A DNA stretch of 64,000 nt, taken from assembly GCA_016859345.1 (NCBI GenBank), contig CM029112.1, positions 10,982,089-11,046,088 of the forward strand. The letters are read 5' to 3'. The DNA is from Istiophorus platypterus. Taxonomy: Eukaryota > Chordata > Actinopteri > Istiophoriformes > Istiophoridae. This document shows positions 27,140-39,892 of the stretch, piece after piece; position 1 is the first letter of the stretch; every line of letters begins with the position of its first letter. The notes below the pieces were generated by a model. That model was given only the letters and a program-made list of their open reading frames with translations. It was not told the origin of the DNA and did no database searches. Position numbers and translations under genes: made by a program.

Positions 27140-28075
27140 CTCTTCAATACGAAAACACAAATCTAGACAGATTCAAAAACACTCGGAATAAGTATAGCGC
27201 CCACATTCATCCACCTTCCTGGGTGGACTATAACCTCTGATATCAAGTTTTGAATAGTAACATGTCCCAACCCAGAATATTCCTACTTTTAGTAATTAAA
27301 TTTCATTAAATAAGTCCTTACCTGTCATTGAATTTGACATCCAATTGAGTGTGGGAAAAGAGTATTTGGCCTCGTGTTTCTCAGGATGACTGGGGTAACC
27401 ATTGTGCATTCTCACACTTGGTAAACTCTAAAATCAGTGACTTGAGGCTCACAACAACACGTCCTGCTGTTTTCCCAGTGACCCTGTGTGATAATCCAAA
27501 CATTATTTTACGGCCAAAGCTTCAGTCTGAGACTCTGAGTCACCTCTGGCCAGTGGGACAGCAGAGGCCGGCTGGGACAGCTGGACGAGCTGCAGGCAGC
27601 AGTCAGTGGAGGCAGGAGGCCTGATAAAGAGGACCATTCCGGTTCACAGTTCAACAGACCCTTCACCTTCGGTGATAGCCCTTTAGCACACACTCACTCC
27701 CACTGACTGGGATGACATAAGCAGAGGACAGATAAAGATGAGGGGAGGGGGGTGCTGATGAAAAAGAGGGAAACCGGAAGAAATGAAAATTAAATGAACA
27801 GTTAATGGCACTGTGGTCACATGCCATAATTCAAAGCCTGATTACAACCCCGATTTAAACATGAACACTGATCTCCAATATTGTGGAGTTTCTAGCGCTG
27901 TGATTTATGATTCAAACCTCTTACCTTCATTCTGAGGTTTAGACAAGTCAGGGTGGTTGTGATTATAGTAAATGTTTCATTTATAATTTAACTAGAAGTT
28001 AGTCAAAACTGAACGTGATTCAGTGGTTTGCGCCAGTTATTGACCAAAATCAAGAGATGTGCCAGTCCGACAAAT

Positions 28076-28215
28076 CAAGTCATATTTATTCATAGACATT
28101 AGGCCAAAATCAAAAATTTGCCTCAGATGGCTCTATGACATGTGCAGCATACAACACCGTCTACTCAGCAGAAGAAAAATTCCATCAACAGGGGAAAAAG
28201 GGGAGAAACCTCCAA
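28076..28215 (+). repeat. Fish interspersed repeat fragment
   Basis: The segment contains TTTGCCTCAGATGGCTCTA, CAGCATACAACACCGTCT and GGGGAGAAACCTCC. These resemble the body and tail of a dispersed repeat widespread in percomorph genomes. Boundaries are approximate and identification is from memory. Confidence 0.45.
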
Positions 28216-28944
28216 GCCCGGACTAACGTACAATAGTTGTTGTATATATAAAGTATTCAGAAAATGATATCATTATACTAACAATACTAAGAAACAATGA
28301 AATTCAAGCCATTCATTGCAGATTACACATGACTGCAGACTGTGATGTGTAAAATAAAGTTTTATAGATCATTTGAAAGTCCTCTACTGTGTGCCCACTT
28401 TAGAGGAGCAATAGAGCGATCCAGAAAAAACTCTAAAATTGAGATGTAGACAATCAGCTGCTTTGTTTTGATTTCATATTCCCCAAACGCCTCCTCTCTC
28501 TTTCTTCTCTGCTTTTCTGGCCAGCTCCTCCCTGTCGAGTGGAGCTTATTGTGCTGTCCGCTGTGTGTTATTTAATGGTAAGGATGGCCTTGCTAAAGGC
28601 CATGATCTCATATAACAGAGAAAGGTCCCTTTGACTGATACTGATCTGGTCGCAGCTGCTATAGCTCAGCTTATATCCTTATACTTCTGCCTGCTGCTTT
28701 CATTATCTCCACCCATGTACCGTATATAATACACTATTGTGTGCGCGTGTGTCTGTGATGTTATCACTGTGTCTGGATGTGCTTATCTATGCTCCCACAA
28801 GCATAGAGTATGTGTTGGTGTGTGTGCATTTTTCATAATTCATTACGCTTGTAGGTACCTGAATGAGCATGTAGAGCATTTTCTTACTGTACAGTAACAA
28901 TTCCTGCACCTGAATGTGTTTTTCAGGGGAGATTGTTTGGACTG

Positions 28945-28963
28945 CGTGTGTGTGCGTGCGTGC

Positions 28964-29015
<52 letters not shown>
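28945..29015. repeat. (TG)n microsatellite with GTGC units
   Basis: GTGC/GTGT units at the left pass into a pure TG run. Confidence 0.97.
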
Positions 29016-29016
<1 letters not shown>

Positions 29017-30451
29017 TATAATTACATTATTTTCCGATGACTGGGCATTTTTGCTCAGTTGCACTCAGAACTACCACACAGTCACACAAATACACATAGA
29101 CACAGACGCACACACACCATTTCTGTTTGTCTGTCATCCACCTATCCATTTGTCTGGCCCTCCATTAGTCAGTTATTCCAGTATCTCCCATATTATCAAA
29201 CGACAACACGTTCTCATAATCATATTATACCTGGACCGACTCTGACCCTCTCATACACAGATGCACAGGAGAGTAATATACGCATCATATCTGCTAGTGC
29301 TGAAGGCTGCTGTCATGGGCAGAAGGTCATTTTATGATGTGCGTTTTGGTCTGTGTGAGAGGGCGGTGTGAGGCGATGGCAGATGAGGCAGGAGGCGTGC
29401 TCTCTCCCGCTCTCTGTTTTGTGTAAACTCCGATAGGAGTGGAGTGCCAGTGACGGACTGAAGCCAGGGGGATTTTTTGGAGCATCAGGTGGCTCATGGC
29501 ACAGCGCTGGAAGAGTTAGAAAGGTGCCGAGACATCGATGGGTGCAGATATGCCTGAGAGTATGAGACTAGGGTGCCCTAGTCTGTTGTTTTGTCAAGTA
29601 AAGTCTTTCAAGGAGATTTTCTTAACCGTTACGCATGCTATTCAGCTGATATTGTGGACCTCTTTCCTTGTTTTTTTCTCTCTTTCTCTTGTTCTGCTAA
29701 TCGGAAAATATCAGGCCTGTGTTGTTTTTTTTTTTTGCAGTATTATTCGATGACTAATTAGCATGTGTGTGTGGTTAACCCTGTTCTAGTCAAACACCCA
29801 GCTCAGAAAAAGGCTCATGTTTGGATTAGTGTGTCAGGCTGGATTCGATACTACAAACACATCTTTTTACAGCCGCTCCTATAAGAGCATGAATAAGGTC
29901 TGTAATAGGTTTTCTTTTCATTCATAATCAGACCATGTGATCCAGATCTGCACAACAAGCTCGCTCCCACACTTATCCCTGCGTGAGCATATCTATATGC
30001 TGTTATCAAAGACCGTAGGGATGAAATAAAGGGGATGAACAGGAAGACAGAGTTGGGGAAGCAGGGAAAGAGGCTTTAAAGTGCTTCAAGTCCAGGGGAT
30101 ACACACATCCTTGAGACAAAGCATTAGGAGGAAATACACAGGCACGTTATTCTTCATCTTAGTCTGGTAGAAAGATGTATAATCAAAATAGCCTTTTACA
30201 AAATTATGCACATTAGATAATAACTTGATCAATTTGTCAACTCTGGAACCTTTGTCCTTGCTGCTTTTAGACTAATAAATCAAAAAATGGCTAATGTAGT
30301 TTAGGACATGGTATTTCTAGTTTATTTAACCTTTCAAAAATACTCTGTCCCGACGGTTGGACACTTTTGACTTGGTAGCACTATTTAAGCAGTGTTTCCG
30401 TCTGTAAAGGACTCAATTTTCTTGCAACTTGACAAATTATACATTGTTTGA

Positions 30452-30454
<3 letters not shown>

Positions 30455-30512
<58 letters not shown>
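30455..30512. repeat. (CT)n microsatellite
   Basis: Pure CT run of nearly 60 bases. Confidence 0.98.
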
Positions 30513-30515
<3 letters not shown>

Positions 30516-30965
30516 TATCTTGTTTCTCTGTATCTCTCTATGTCTCTCTCTCTTTTTGGAAGCATTTTGGTAACCCTATATTACTGAAGCAGCTGTAAAT
30601 TGATCCTTATTTGTGGCTATTGCTCCAAAGTGTTTTCTGCACAAAAGGTGATACCTTTTTTATGCAACAAAAATATAAATAATGTAAGGAAAAAAACATA
30701 AATTTCAACCATGTGCCTCTTTAGCTTTAGTTAAGTAACTTTCACAGGGGAACAGTTAATCAAAAGGTTAATCAAAAGTAATGGCAACCTTTTTTTTTTT
30801 TTTGATGTATTTTCAAGCTTATGCACAAAAATGGGGGTTTCTGTCAAGGGGGTTAAAGTTACCCGTCTACACTATGTATTTTTTGCATCTTCAGTACTTC
30901 AGTTCCCCTCTATGGGATCAATAAAGTTTATGTTAAGACCTCACAGTACATTAAAGAAATATTCT

Positions 30966-31015
30966 TTACCCACATTATACAAAGTAATGAATATTACTTT
31001 GTATTATGTGGGTAA
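30966..31015. repeat. 23-bp near-perfect palindrome
   Basis: Arms 30966-30988 and 30993-31015 are reverse complements with one mismatch and a 4-nt GAAT loop. The tight loop argues against a classical microRNA precursor. Confidence 0.7.
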
Positions 31016-32162
31016 CATACTCCACTTGGCAGGCTAGTTTACCAAAACATCTTATGCTTTTACAGTCATGACCAACTTTCAATTGTTTCTCAGTCTGCTA
31101 TTAATGAAAAACTTCCAAGGGCATAATTACTTCCAATATCGTAACAAAAGTCTTTGGAAAACATTTGAAAGCTGTATAAAGGATGTGAGCTATTATGACC
31201 ACAGACTCATGGCAGCCAGTTTTTGACTTATCGTGAACTTGTGTTGGTTTGTAAAAACGCGAAGATCTTCTTTTTCGTCTTCAAAATCATACAAATAAAC
31301 AGTCGATGTACAGCCGTGCTACTTTTCCCTCCATCAGTCTCTCACATGTAAACAGCATAAACCCTTGCGTGTCACCACGACCATGTTGCTCAAGACACAC
31401 AAACTAAGTCTGTCATTATGTTGTCATACTTGGTGCATTACATCACTGCTCCGTCTTTCCCAGTCGATGTGGAGGCAGTCGACTGGCGTTACTCTAGAAT
31501 AGTAGCATTACCCGAGGTCATCATAATAAGCCATTTACCGGAACTGCCTCTCTACTTCACTCAGCCTATCTCTGGCCTGTGATGTGAAGTGGTTAGATCA
31601 GCCATCACCCTCTGTCCCAGCCCTGGAAAATAATACAGCACGTTGACTGCTGCTCCCATTGATCAAAAGAGGAAATAACAGATGGACTGAGAGGATATAT
31701 GGAGAGTATGAAACAGTGAATAAGTCAGATTTGCCAGCCAAGTATTCCTCCATCCAAGCCATGATTTCCTTTTTGGTTTATTTACTACAGCTAATTGTAC
31801 TTTTGCCATTGAGATTAAAGCTCGTTTATTTTCCTCAACCCTCAATCGTTCTTACCTCAAATCATGAGAGGAGGCAGATGACTGTAGCGTGTTTAGGTCC
31901 TGTCCCATTTATTTTTGCCTTTGAAAGTAAACCTTTTAGTCTTAATGGTGCAAGATTAACTCGAAGAAGAATGGTTTTGACTGGGTGTGACCGATTCAGT
32001 GTATTTGCTTAACTTCGCATGTGCAAGCTGAATTTAGCTTTTCTTTATCATTATGATTCTCATTTCGGTTTTCATTTTACTTAGAAAGACCTAAGAAAAA
32101 ATTGCAGCAGCTTCTGAGTGCTGACCTGAGTGTCACTGCTTTGGCCTTCAAGTTGAGCTTAC

Positions 32163-32179
32163 TGCTCCATCTAGTGGCA
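32163..32179 (-). promoter_or_regulatory. CTCF-like motif
   Basis: On the - strand TGCCACTAGATGG matches the core of the vertebrate CTCF consensus well. It lies about 160 bp upstream of the first recognised CORO7 exon. A motif match alone is weak evidence for occupancy. Confidence 0.3.
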
Positions 32180-32342
32180 TGTTTGTATAACGTCAGCTCA
32201 TAGCCCGCTTGACGTTTTTAAATTATTACGTAATAACACACTGATGTAGTATACTTACTATGAGCAACTACTACTCTGAGCGTGATTTTTGTGCCTCTTT
32301 CTCATTTCCATCCTCCTCCCTCTCTTGTCTCTTTGCTTTCAG

Positions 32343-35300
32343 GATGCTGATCCCTCTGCTTGATGAAGACACTGGCCTGCTCATACTGGCTGGCATGGTA
32401 AGATTCAGATTAATGCTCCTCCATTGTGATTCTGTCAGGTGATAAAATTGGGCAAAGACTTAAATATTAGATATTCATGGCCGAAAGGTTTCGTGTAGTT
32501 ACATCACAAATGTGGAATCCAGAAGTGCTGATAGTTAAAGGTGACTTTAAAGGTGAGCTTTCACAACTGCAGTGCGTTCTTCTTCTGTGCCAATAATAAT
32601 CTTGGTGTGACGGGAGATGAACTTGAAAGGTTCACTGATTTATCACTAAGACGGTCGTGCTTTTTCTATTAGTGTCTGATTTAGTGATGTTCTGTTCTGC
32701 ACAGGGAGACACAGTGGTTGACTGCTTTGAAGTCTCTTCCTCTGACCCTTTCCTGTCTCAAGGTAAGAGCTGGTCCTCTGTTATCTGTCTGTTTGGATTT
32801 ATCACAGCCGACCCTCCCAGTTTCTCATCCATTCTCCCTCCCTTTTCCTCTCTCAATATTATCCCTGCAGTGAGCCACTGTCTTACGGATATTTCAACAC
32901 GAGGGGTTGCTGCGGTTCCAAAGCTGGCATTGGACGTGATGTCCTGCGAAGTGATGCGTGTACTGCAGCTGACAGACAGCTGCATTGTGCCAATCAGCTA
33001 TCAAGTCCCTCGCAAGGTGTGAAAAAACAGTTCTGTGCCAAATGACACATGCATATCAGGTATTGATGATGTTTCCACTGATGTTTCTGCTTATTTGCAT
33101 CCATGTGTCTGTGTTTTGTTTTTTTGGGTTTTTTTTTCCCCCCAGCATTCAGGCCAGGAGTTTCATGACGATCTTTACCCAGACACAGTGGGCACAACAC
33201 CGGCCATGTCTGCTGAGGAGTGGTGGCAGGGAGGGAACAAGCAGGTAATATTTCTCCTCTACCCACAAGAAGTTTATCCAGTCTTTACACTGTGCAGACG
33301 CATCAAACGATTAACTCTGTTTGTCCCTAGGTGGGGAGGGTCAGCCTCCACCCAGATAAACAGCCCAAACCAAAGGCTCCACCAGCAAAACAGATGCCTG
33401 CAAAGAAGGCGGTGGCCAGTGGGGGTAGCAGAGAGGTGACAGAAATGCATCTGCAGAAAATATTTTTGTAGTACATGGTCGTAACTTTAAACCAGTTAAA
33501 GGCTAAACTTCCCAGAAGCAATTCCCCATCACGATACCAGTGGCAGTAGTAGAAACTTGACATCAATCTGTTCTACAGGATCCTGCTCATGGCTGCTCCA
33601 ACTCCAGCAGTCCTCTGAGTACTCCCAGCAGCAGCGCTGTGCCATCCCGCTCTCCCTCCTCCACCTCCGGCCTCTCCTCAGGCTTCCTCCCCAGCCCCAG
33701 TCCCAGCCAGAGCGCCAAGACCATCCAGAGCCTGCTGGGTACAGACACGTACACACACACACCTCTTTGTTATGGTGTCTGCCATTTTATAATCATGTCT
33801 CTTTAGAGAAAATTCCGCTAATGGAATATTATCACTCATCCAGGGCCAACGTCCAAGTTCCGTCACATCCAGGGAGCAGTGATGCACCGGGACACACACA
33901 TCACTAACTTGCGTGGGCTAAACCTGACCACACCAGGCGAGTGTGATGGCTTCTGTGTCAACCGCCAGCGTGTGGCAGTGCCCCTCGCCATCTCTGGCGG
34001 CCAGATTGCCATCTTTGAGGTACAGAAGCAGATGGAAACTATTTATGTCACTTTGATTTCTGTGTCTGATCATGTCGAGTATCTTTGACCGCCCCTTTTA
34101 CTCCAGTTATTTTGGGAATTGAGACTTCTGTGTGCTGTATGTGTGTGAGTGACTCATGCCATTCCTCTCCTCAGCGCTCTCAGCCTGGCAGGCTACCAGA
34201 CACAGCCCTGCCCACCGTCCAAAACTCTGTCAATGTCGCCGACTTCTCCTGGGACCCCTTCGACACACACCGGCTTGCTGTGGGTGAGTAAACACACGTA
34301 CTGCGTATGCAGGAGTGTGTGTAGCTGTATGCTCTTTTACCCTCTCACTGTCTATCTTGGTAAGTGCGTGAGTGTGAGATAACATGCTTGTGTCCTTCTC
34401 CGTCCTTCACTGTCATAGCTGGCGATGATGCTAAGATCCGGGTGTGGCAGGTACCAAAGGGCGGGCTGAAAGAGACCCTGACTGAGCCTGAGCTCATCCT
34501 GCAAGGTAGGACAGAGCCCGCTTTTCTGAAATTACCTCATGTCAGTTGTGTTCGTCTATAACAGACTGTTGATTTTAAAGAAAGGCCTGACATACAAAAA
34601 TTAGTGCAGCAAAAAATCTTGCAGGACAATGAAAAGATCTACAGTTGATAATTTGCAGTTAATGGTTCACTGATTACAGAGCATCACTGTAAATAACTTC
34701 ATGTATAAGATGAAAGAAGGGAGTGATAGTCACAGCAAAGTAAAAGTCAAGTTGATTGACAGCCGATATGAAACCCCCACCCCCACCCCGCCCCATAGGC
34801 CACACAGAGAAGATTTACTCCATCAAGTTTCACCCTCTGGCCAGTGGACTCCTGGTGTCTTCATCCTACGATCTCACAGTAAGACTGTGGAACCTGGAGA
34901 GCAGAGAGCAGGTCAAACTCCTCACTGGACACCAGGACCAGGTGGGTGACCGAGGCAGGGCTGAACGCAAAAAGAAATAAGTGAAAGCTAAGTCTGAGGT
35001 ACAAAATGAATGAGTAAGAAAAAAAGCATCATAGATACAGTATATTTAGACTGTGTTTTCACAACAGCTCGTACATTAGGACATGATCGCTTACATCATT
35101 TTGCAATCAATACATGAGTTTTGTTTTACGAGTCAATGAGTTTCTTCCTTCTCACTCCCTCTTATGGTTCATGTTCAGGTGTTCGGTCTGGCATGGAGCC
35201 CAGATGGCAAACTCCTGGCCACAGTGTGCAAAGATGGGAAAGTTCGCATCTATGACCCTCGCAAGTCCACTGCACCTGTGCAGGTATTCACAACACACAC

Positions 35301-37830
35301 AGGGAGATGGCGGGATACCAACTTAAAAATAGGGGATATTTGTCTTTAGGTGTGTATTGTTAAAATGGTGAAACACAGGGAGAGCTGTAGTCCACAGCTC
35401 AGAGTAACAAAGGCAAGTACAGATGCTACAACTCAGTTACCGGCAGGCTACTCTCATACAAATGCTAAAATTTCATTTAACAACTGTTTTGGAGCCATAT
35501 TACTTGATGGAAAAATAACCAAAAAGTAAAAGCAATATACCTACACTTAGGCGGTAAGGTACAGTGAATTACAATAGCTGCAGGGGGAGGCATTAGTCAT
35601 CACTGCATTACAGTGTTGCTTATTTATTGGAAATAAAAAAACATGGCTTATTTTTTTTCCATTGACTCATCTCTCCCACTAACACTTAATCTTTTCTTTT
35701 CTTTTCTTTTCTTTTCTTTTCTTTTCCAGGAGGGCTCAGGGCCAGAGGGCCCCAGGGGAGCTCGTATAGTGTGGGTGTGTGAGGGCAAGTACCTGTTGGT
35801 GTCAGGATTTGACAGGTATTAAACATGATATGAATTTTTTTGTTTAAGTGGTATTAGAATATATTTTCACAGAGCTGCAGGGAGCCAGTCAAAAGAGAAA
35901 ATTGACCTCTGACCCTACTTCTCTTTCACCTGCAGCCGCAGTGAGAGAGGACTCTACCTGTACTCTGCAGACTCCCTGTCCTCTGGGGCCATAGCCAGCA
36001 CTCAAGTAGACGTCTCCCCCTCCACACTCATCCCTTTCTACGACCCTGACACCAGCGTGGTCATCCTCACTGGAAAAGTGAGCAAATAAAGATAAAACAA
36101 AGTATAGTTACGTATAAGTACATAAGAATTAGATGCAACCTGTGTCTTTCCTTTGTTTTCCAGGGTGATACCAGAGTGCACATCTATGAGATAGTCCCTG
36201 AAGAGCCGTACTTTATTGAATGCAGCAGTTTTAACTCTCCTGAGCCTCATAAGGTATTGACCAGACTTCCCTCTTACTGTAATTCATTTTTTATATTTTA
36301 ATTTTATCAGTCAGTCACCATATATCTGCATACACGGTCAGCCAAAGTGCTAGAGCGATTATAAAACCCTCCTTGAAACTTGTACTTTTTTTCGATGCTG
36401 TTTTTTAGTTTTTGGTTGGTTTTTTTTTATTTGTTTTTTTGTTTGTTTGTTTTTTGTGGGGTTTTTCTGGTATTAGCTAAACGCACTTCTCGATTGTGTC
36501 CTTTCTGACTGTCTCCTTTCTGCAGGGCTTGGCCTTTCTTCCCAAGACAGAGTGCAATGTGCGAGACGTGGAGGTAGCTGTAGGACTAATGCTCACCAAG
36601 ACAACCATAGAGCCAGTGGCCTTCAGAGTCCCACGGGTCAAGGTGAGCCAACTACACCACGTGGGAGGAATACTGCATGCCTTCCCTCCTGATCATTACT
36701 CCTTAAGAAATGGCTGTATTTGTAAATCCCTTCTCCCTTCTTTACCATTTCTGGGTCTTCAGAAAGAGTTTTTCCAGGACGATTTGTACACAGACACAGC
36801 GGTGTGGTGGGAACCAGCCCTGACCGCCTCAACCTGGCTGTCCGGCTCCAATGGTCAACACAAAAAGATCAGCCTGAAGCCCAAAGACATGACACCAGGT
36901 GCAGACACAGACCAGAGAGGCTGAATATGTGGATATACCATGTATCTTTATCCAACATAGCTCTCAATCTAGATGAAGATAATTAGTCAGTCATGTCAGT
37001 ATTGGCTATGTCCTGTTATGTTTCTGTATTTGATCCCATATGTGTGTTTGTGGGTTTTGTTTTGTTTTTTTCCTCTCAGTGAGTGAGGCCCCCAAAGAAG
37101 CTCCGGTTAGGAAATACCTGCCCTCGTCTGTTTACCTGGAGGAGAAGACTGATGAACAGAAGAAAGAGGAAGTGAGGACAAACTGAAGTACTGTTATGAT
37201 TGTGTTTCTACTGTACATGCTGTCTGCATCTTGACTTCATGTGAGGGTTTTCCGCAGTTTGTCTTGTATCTAACATGTCAGGCATCTGTTTTGCATATTA
37301 ACCAACAACAGAATCCTAATGTACATGTAGTAGATGATGAATAAAAGCAGCTGTGTTTTTTTCTAATGTGTTTCAACGCTGAACACGCATTTTGTGTCAC
37401 TCAGCTGCTGAGCGCCATGGTGGCCAAGTTGGGGAACATGGATGACCCACTGCCGCAGGAGTCCTTCGAGGGGGTCGACGAGGACGAGTGGGTGAGTGAA
37501 TGTGATGGAAACGACTGTGAAAATTAGTCTTTGCTTTTTCCTGCCTTTCTCTCTCCAGTTGTTAGTTACTGATGTTTACCTAATGAGTGTGTGGTAACTG
37601 TTTTGTTGACATCAATAGGTAAAATCCCATACAAACAGACCAAACTAATGATGTTCAGTGGAAGGAATTGTTCTCCACAATTATGCATTTCATCACAAAT
37701 TCCATATGTGGTTTGGAGATAGCTTGCTGTAAAAACATAGACTTTAGGGACCAATGGGATATTGAGGCAATGCAAAATCAATAGAAGCTGGTCAACTAAC
37801 TGTGACTTCTCTGTCATTCAGGATGACTAA
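32343..37830 (+). CDS. CORO7: Coronin 7, exons for the C-terminal two-thirds
   Basis: Coronin 7 is the tandem-propeller coronin that acts at the trans-Golgi in export of cargo and in restraining F-actin. Nineteen exons with GT-AG borders join in frame: 32343-32397, 32705-32762, 32871-33016, 33146-33244, 33331-33435, 33579-33738, 33844-34019, 34175-34283, 34419-34505, 34799-34941, 35179-35283, 35730-35815, 35936-36077, 36164-36253, 36526-36642, 36763-36898, 37080-37171, 37405-37491 and 37822-37830. They code for 666 residues. The first base at 32343 completes a codon begun in an exon upstream, so the in-frame ATG there is not the start. Key matches to the family are LLDEDTGLL, VMSCEV..VLQL, EFHDDLYPDT, a Ser/Pro-rich linker (exon 33579), KFRHIQG..HRD at the start of the second propeller, WD-type motifs SYDLTVRLW and KDGKVRIYDP, EFFQDDLYTDT, and the acidic end EGVDEDEWDD. 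The last exon holds only two codons and the stop. The first-propeller part (about 260 residues) is missing from the window. Confidence 0.97.
35691..35725 (+). repeat. (CTTTT)7 forming a CORO7 polypyrimidine tract
   Basis: Seven CTTTT units abut CCAG, the 3' splice site of the CORO7 exon at 35730. The microsatellite therefore is the polypyrimidine tract, and repeat-length variants would alter it directly. Confidence 0.9.
37340..37345 (+). terminator. Candidate intronic poly(A) signal in CORO7
   Basis: AATAAA lies in the intron after the exon ending at 37171, with a T/G-rich stretch just downstream. Retention to this point would end the protein at the in-frame TGA at 37184-37186, replacing the last 31 residues with VRTN. 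Confidence 0.4.
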
Positions 37831-38414
37831 AGGGGACGTTGTCCTGCCTTTGGTTCAGTCGTGGTGCCAAAAACAGGGAGGAGAGACCAGTCTTCACGAT
37901 GCCATGTATGTGGGCAACAGTGCCACCCAGATGTCCTCTGAGCTATATCTCAGTCTCCTGCACAAACAAAGAATACTGTACAATGTGAACGAATCTTCAG
38001 CAACGTCAACAAATAACCCGGCTGGGTGATGCAGGAAAAAAATCACAATGGCTAAAAGACCTTCCAATTTGAGTACTGTATGTTTCAGAATATCTGTTTT
38101 AGGCTTGTGAAATCAAATGCCAGGATGTGTAGTTGATGTTCCTCATATCAAACTGCATGAAATTTGACATGAAAATAATTTTTCAGCTAGAATGCTTAAA
38201 TACTTCCAAAATCGTTTCGGGATCAACTTTGCTTTGTAATAGCTTTCTTATGTAGACTACAAAATTATGTCACTCTATTGTTGATATATAGGAGGAAAAA
38301 AATCCCACCATTTGAGATGATACAAAATAATCATCAGTAAATACATAGAATTCATGTATCAAGACAGCTTCAATGTATTTCTGGTAAACCACGGTTCCAA
38401 GGCAAAGCATTGTG

Positions 38415-38420
38415 AATAAA
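38415..38420 (+). terminator. Candidate CORO7 poly(A) signal
   Basis: First clear AATAAA after the stop codon, giving a 3' UTR of about 600 nt. Further AATAAA sites near 39.09 and 39.81 kb could give longer forms. Confidence 0.5.
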
Positions 38421-39892
38421 ACTGCAGTCAATCATAGCAATAATATTTCTGCCTAATGCTACATTACCAGTTAACTCTTGATGGTTAAAACAGACATAAC
38501 AATGGGTTAAATTAAACAACTTTTTTTAAAATGATAAATAAGTTTATTATCCTAGCTTCTGTTTATATCTGTGGTAAGTGGCCATGGTTTAGGCATGATA
38601 ATACACCCTGAGTTGTCCTGATATAAAAAATAATGGCATCTTCGGGTGTCCAGTCTGTTATTTTTAAATTTTTTTATTGGGTTTTTTTGTTTTGTTTTGG
38701 TTTTTTATATCAGGATACGTCATTGTGTAACATTGTGTACAAACTTGTTATTTGTGTGGGCGTGTACCTCCAGAGTGGACCCACCCGCTTGCTTTTTGTA
38801 GTCACAATGTGTCTTCAAAAAATGTAATGTTGCAAAAAAAATGTTAATGAGTAAATAACAAGTAAACATTATGCATTAGCAGATTAAAATGAAAAAACTT
38901 GTCTTCCTGTTTAGTCAGGTAAAATACACACACACACACACACACACGATGACTGTAACATGTTTCCGCCTTCAGCAGCAAAAACCACACAGAGGATACA
39001 ACAGGGTCACCAGTGTTCATGTTTGGCCATGAACTGGAATTTCTACTGACAAAAGCTTTCACAGTTCACTTTTATTTGTTAGCTGATGTTAGAATAAAAG
39101 GCCATTTTAACATAAATATATATTACTGTATTTGTGCCAGTTAGATTTAATTGTTTTGACATTCAGAAATAGTCTTATGTATAAGTAGGGGTCAAAGGTG
39201 GATAAAAATGAAATATTGTTATGCATTGAAAGCCAAACCACCTCCTTTTTTTGAGTTTTTAAAGGAGCCTTTATATACTTTCAGATGATTGTGTGCTCTA
39301 TTTTTTTCTTTCTTTTGCTGGACTTTTGAACTTTTTCATCTAATCGTGATCTTCGTTGGTTGTCGGACTGTTTGGGGATTATTCCTCACTAAATGAGCTA
39401 ATTTTCTTACCTAATGTTAACAAGTAGTAAGTAATCGTGGTGTTAATTAGAAGAATAACACACAGTATCGATAACTTACAATGCAGCCGTAACAGCCATC
39501 ATGTTATTTCTAATCAGGGCCACGGCAGTGTTGTCAGTAATCCGGGTTTGAACCAGCCAAGCTCAGCCATGCATGATCAGGCACATCATGTTGTACACAT
39601 GAACCGCAGGTGTCGTCGGTGTTTGTGCGATGTATACTGTACTGTGTGTGCTTGTTATTCTCAAATGCCATACTTTTTAATATTTGGATCGGAATTACCT
39701 TGCCTTACATGGTGTTTAAAAAGAACTTACTTTTTATACAGTGAGTAAAGAAGTGTTGTTTTTCCTATATTACTTGAGTAATGGTTTGTCGATTTCTTTT
39801 CAGTATTGTCTCACAATAAACACCTTTTGAGCCCATTACTGCTTGTCTTTGTGCAATTAGCTTGCAATGAAAAATTTTAAAATTAAATAAGG
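38421..39892. other. Intergenic or 3' UTR stretch downstream of CORO7
   Basis: AT-rich, with no coding feature recognised. It holds the short inverted-repeat unit at 38616-38715 and a CA array near 38.93 kb. Part may belong to longer CORO7 3' ends. Confidence 0.5.
38616..38715. repeat. Short unit bounded by 15-bp inverted repeats
   Basis: TCCTGATATAAAAAA at 38616-38630 is the exact reverse complement of 38701-38715, enclosing 70 bases rich in T and G. It could be a MITE fragment or chance in AT-rich DNA. Confidence 0.35.

Larger units (their letters stand above)
10451..32342. other. Long non-coding stretch with repeats, probable CORO7 intron
   Basis: No frame here resembles a known protein, and I did not find exons for the first coronin propeller, although short exons could escape reading by eye. 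The stretch carries many dinucleotide arrays, a G-rich block, hairpins and at least two fish interspersed repeats, listed separately. Slight CpG enrichment at about 23.1-23.4 kb is the only other compositional feature I noticed. Confidence 0.45.

Noticed and set aside
32395..32397. ATG codons in the first CORO7 exon as a possible translation start
   Set aside because: The exon starts with the last base of a split codon after a good acceptor, and alignment places it mid-protein; an internal promoter is possible but unsupported.
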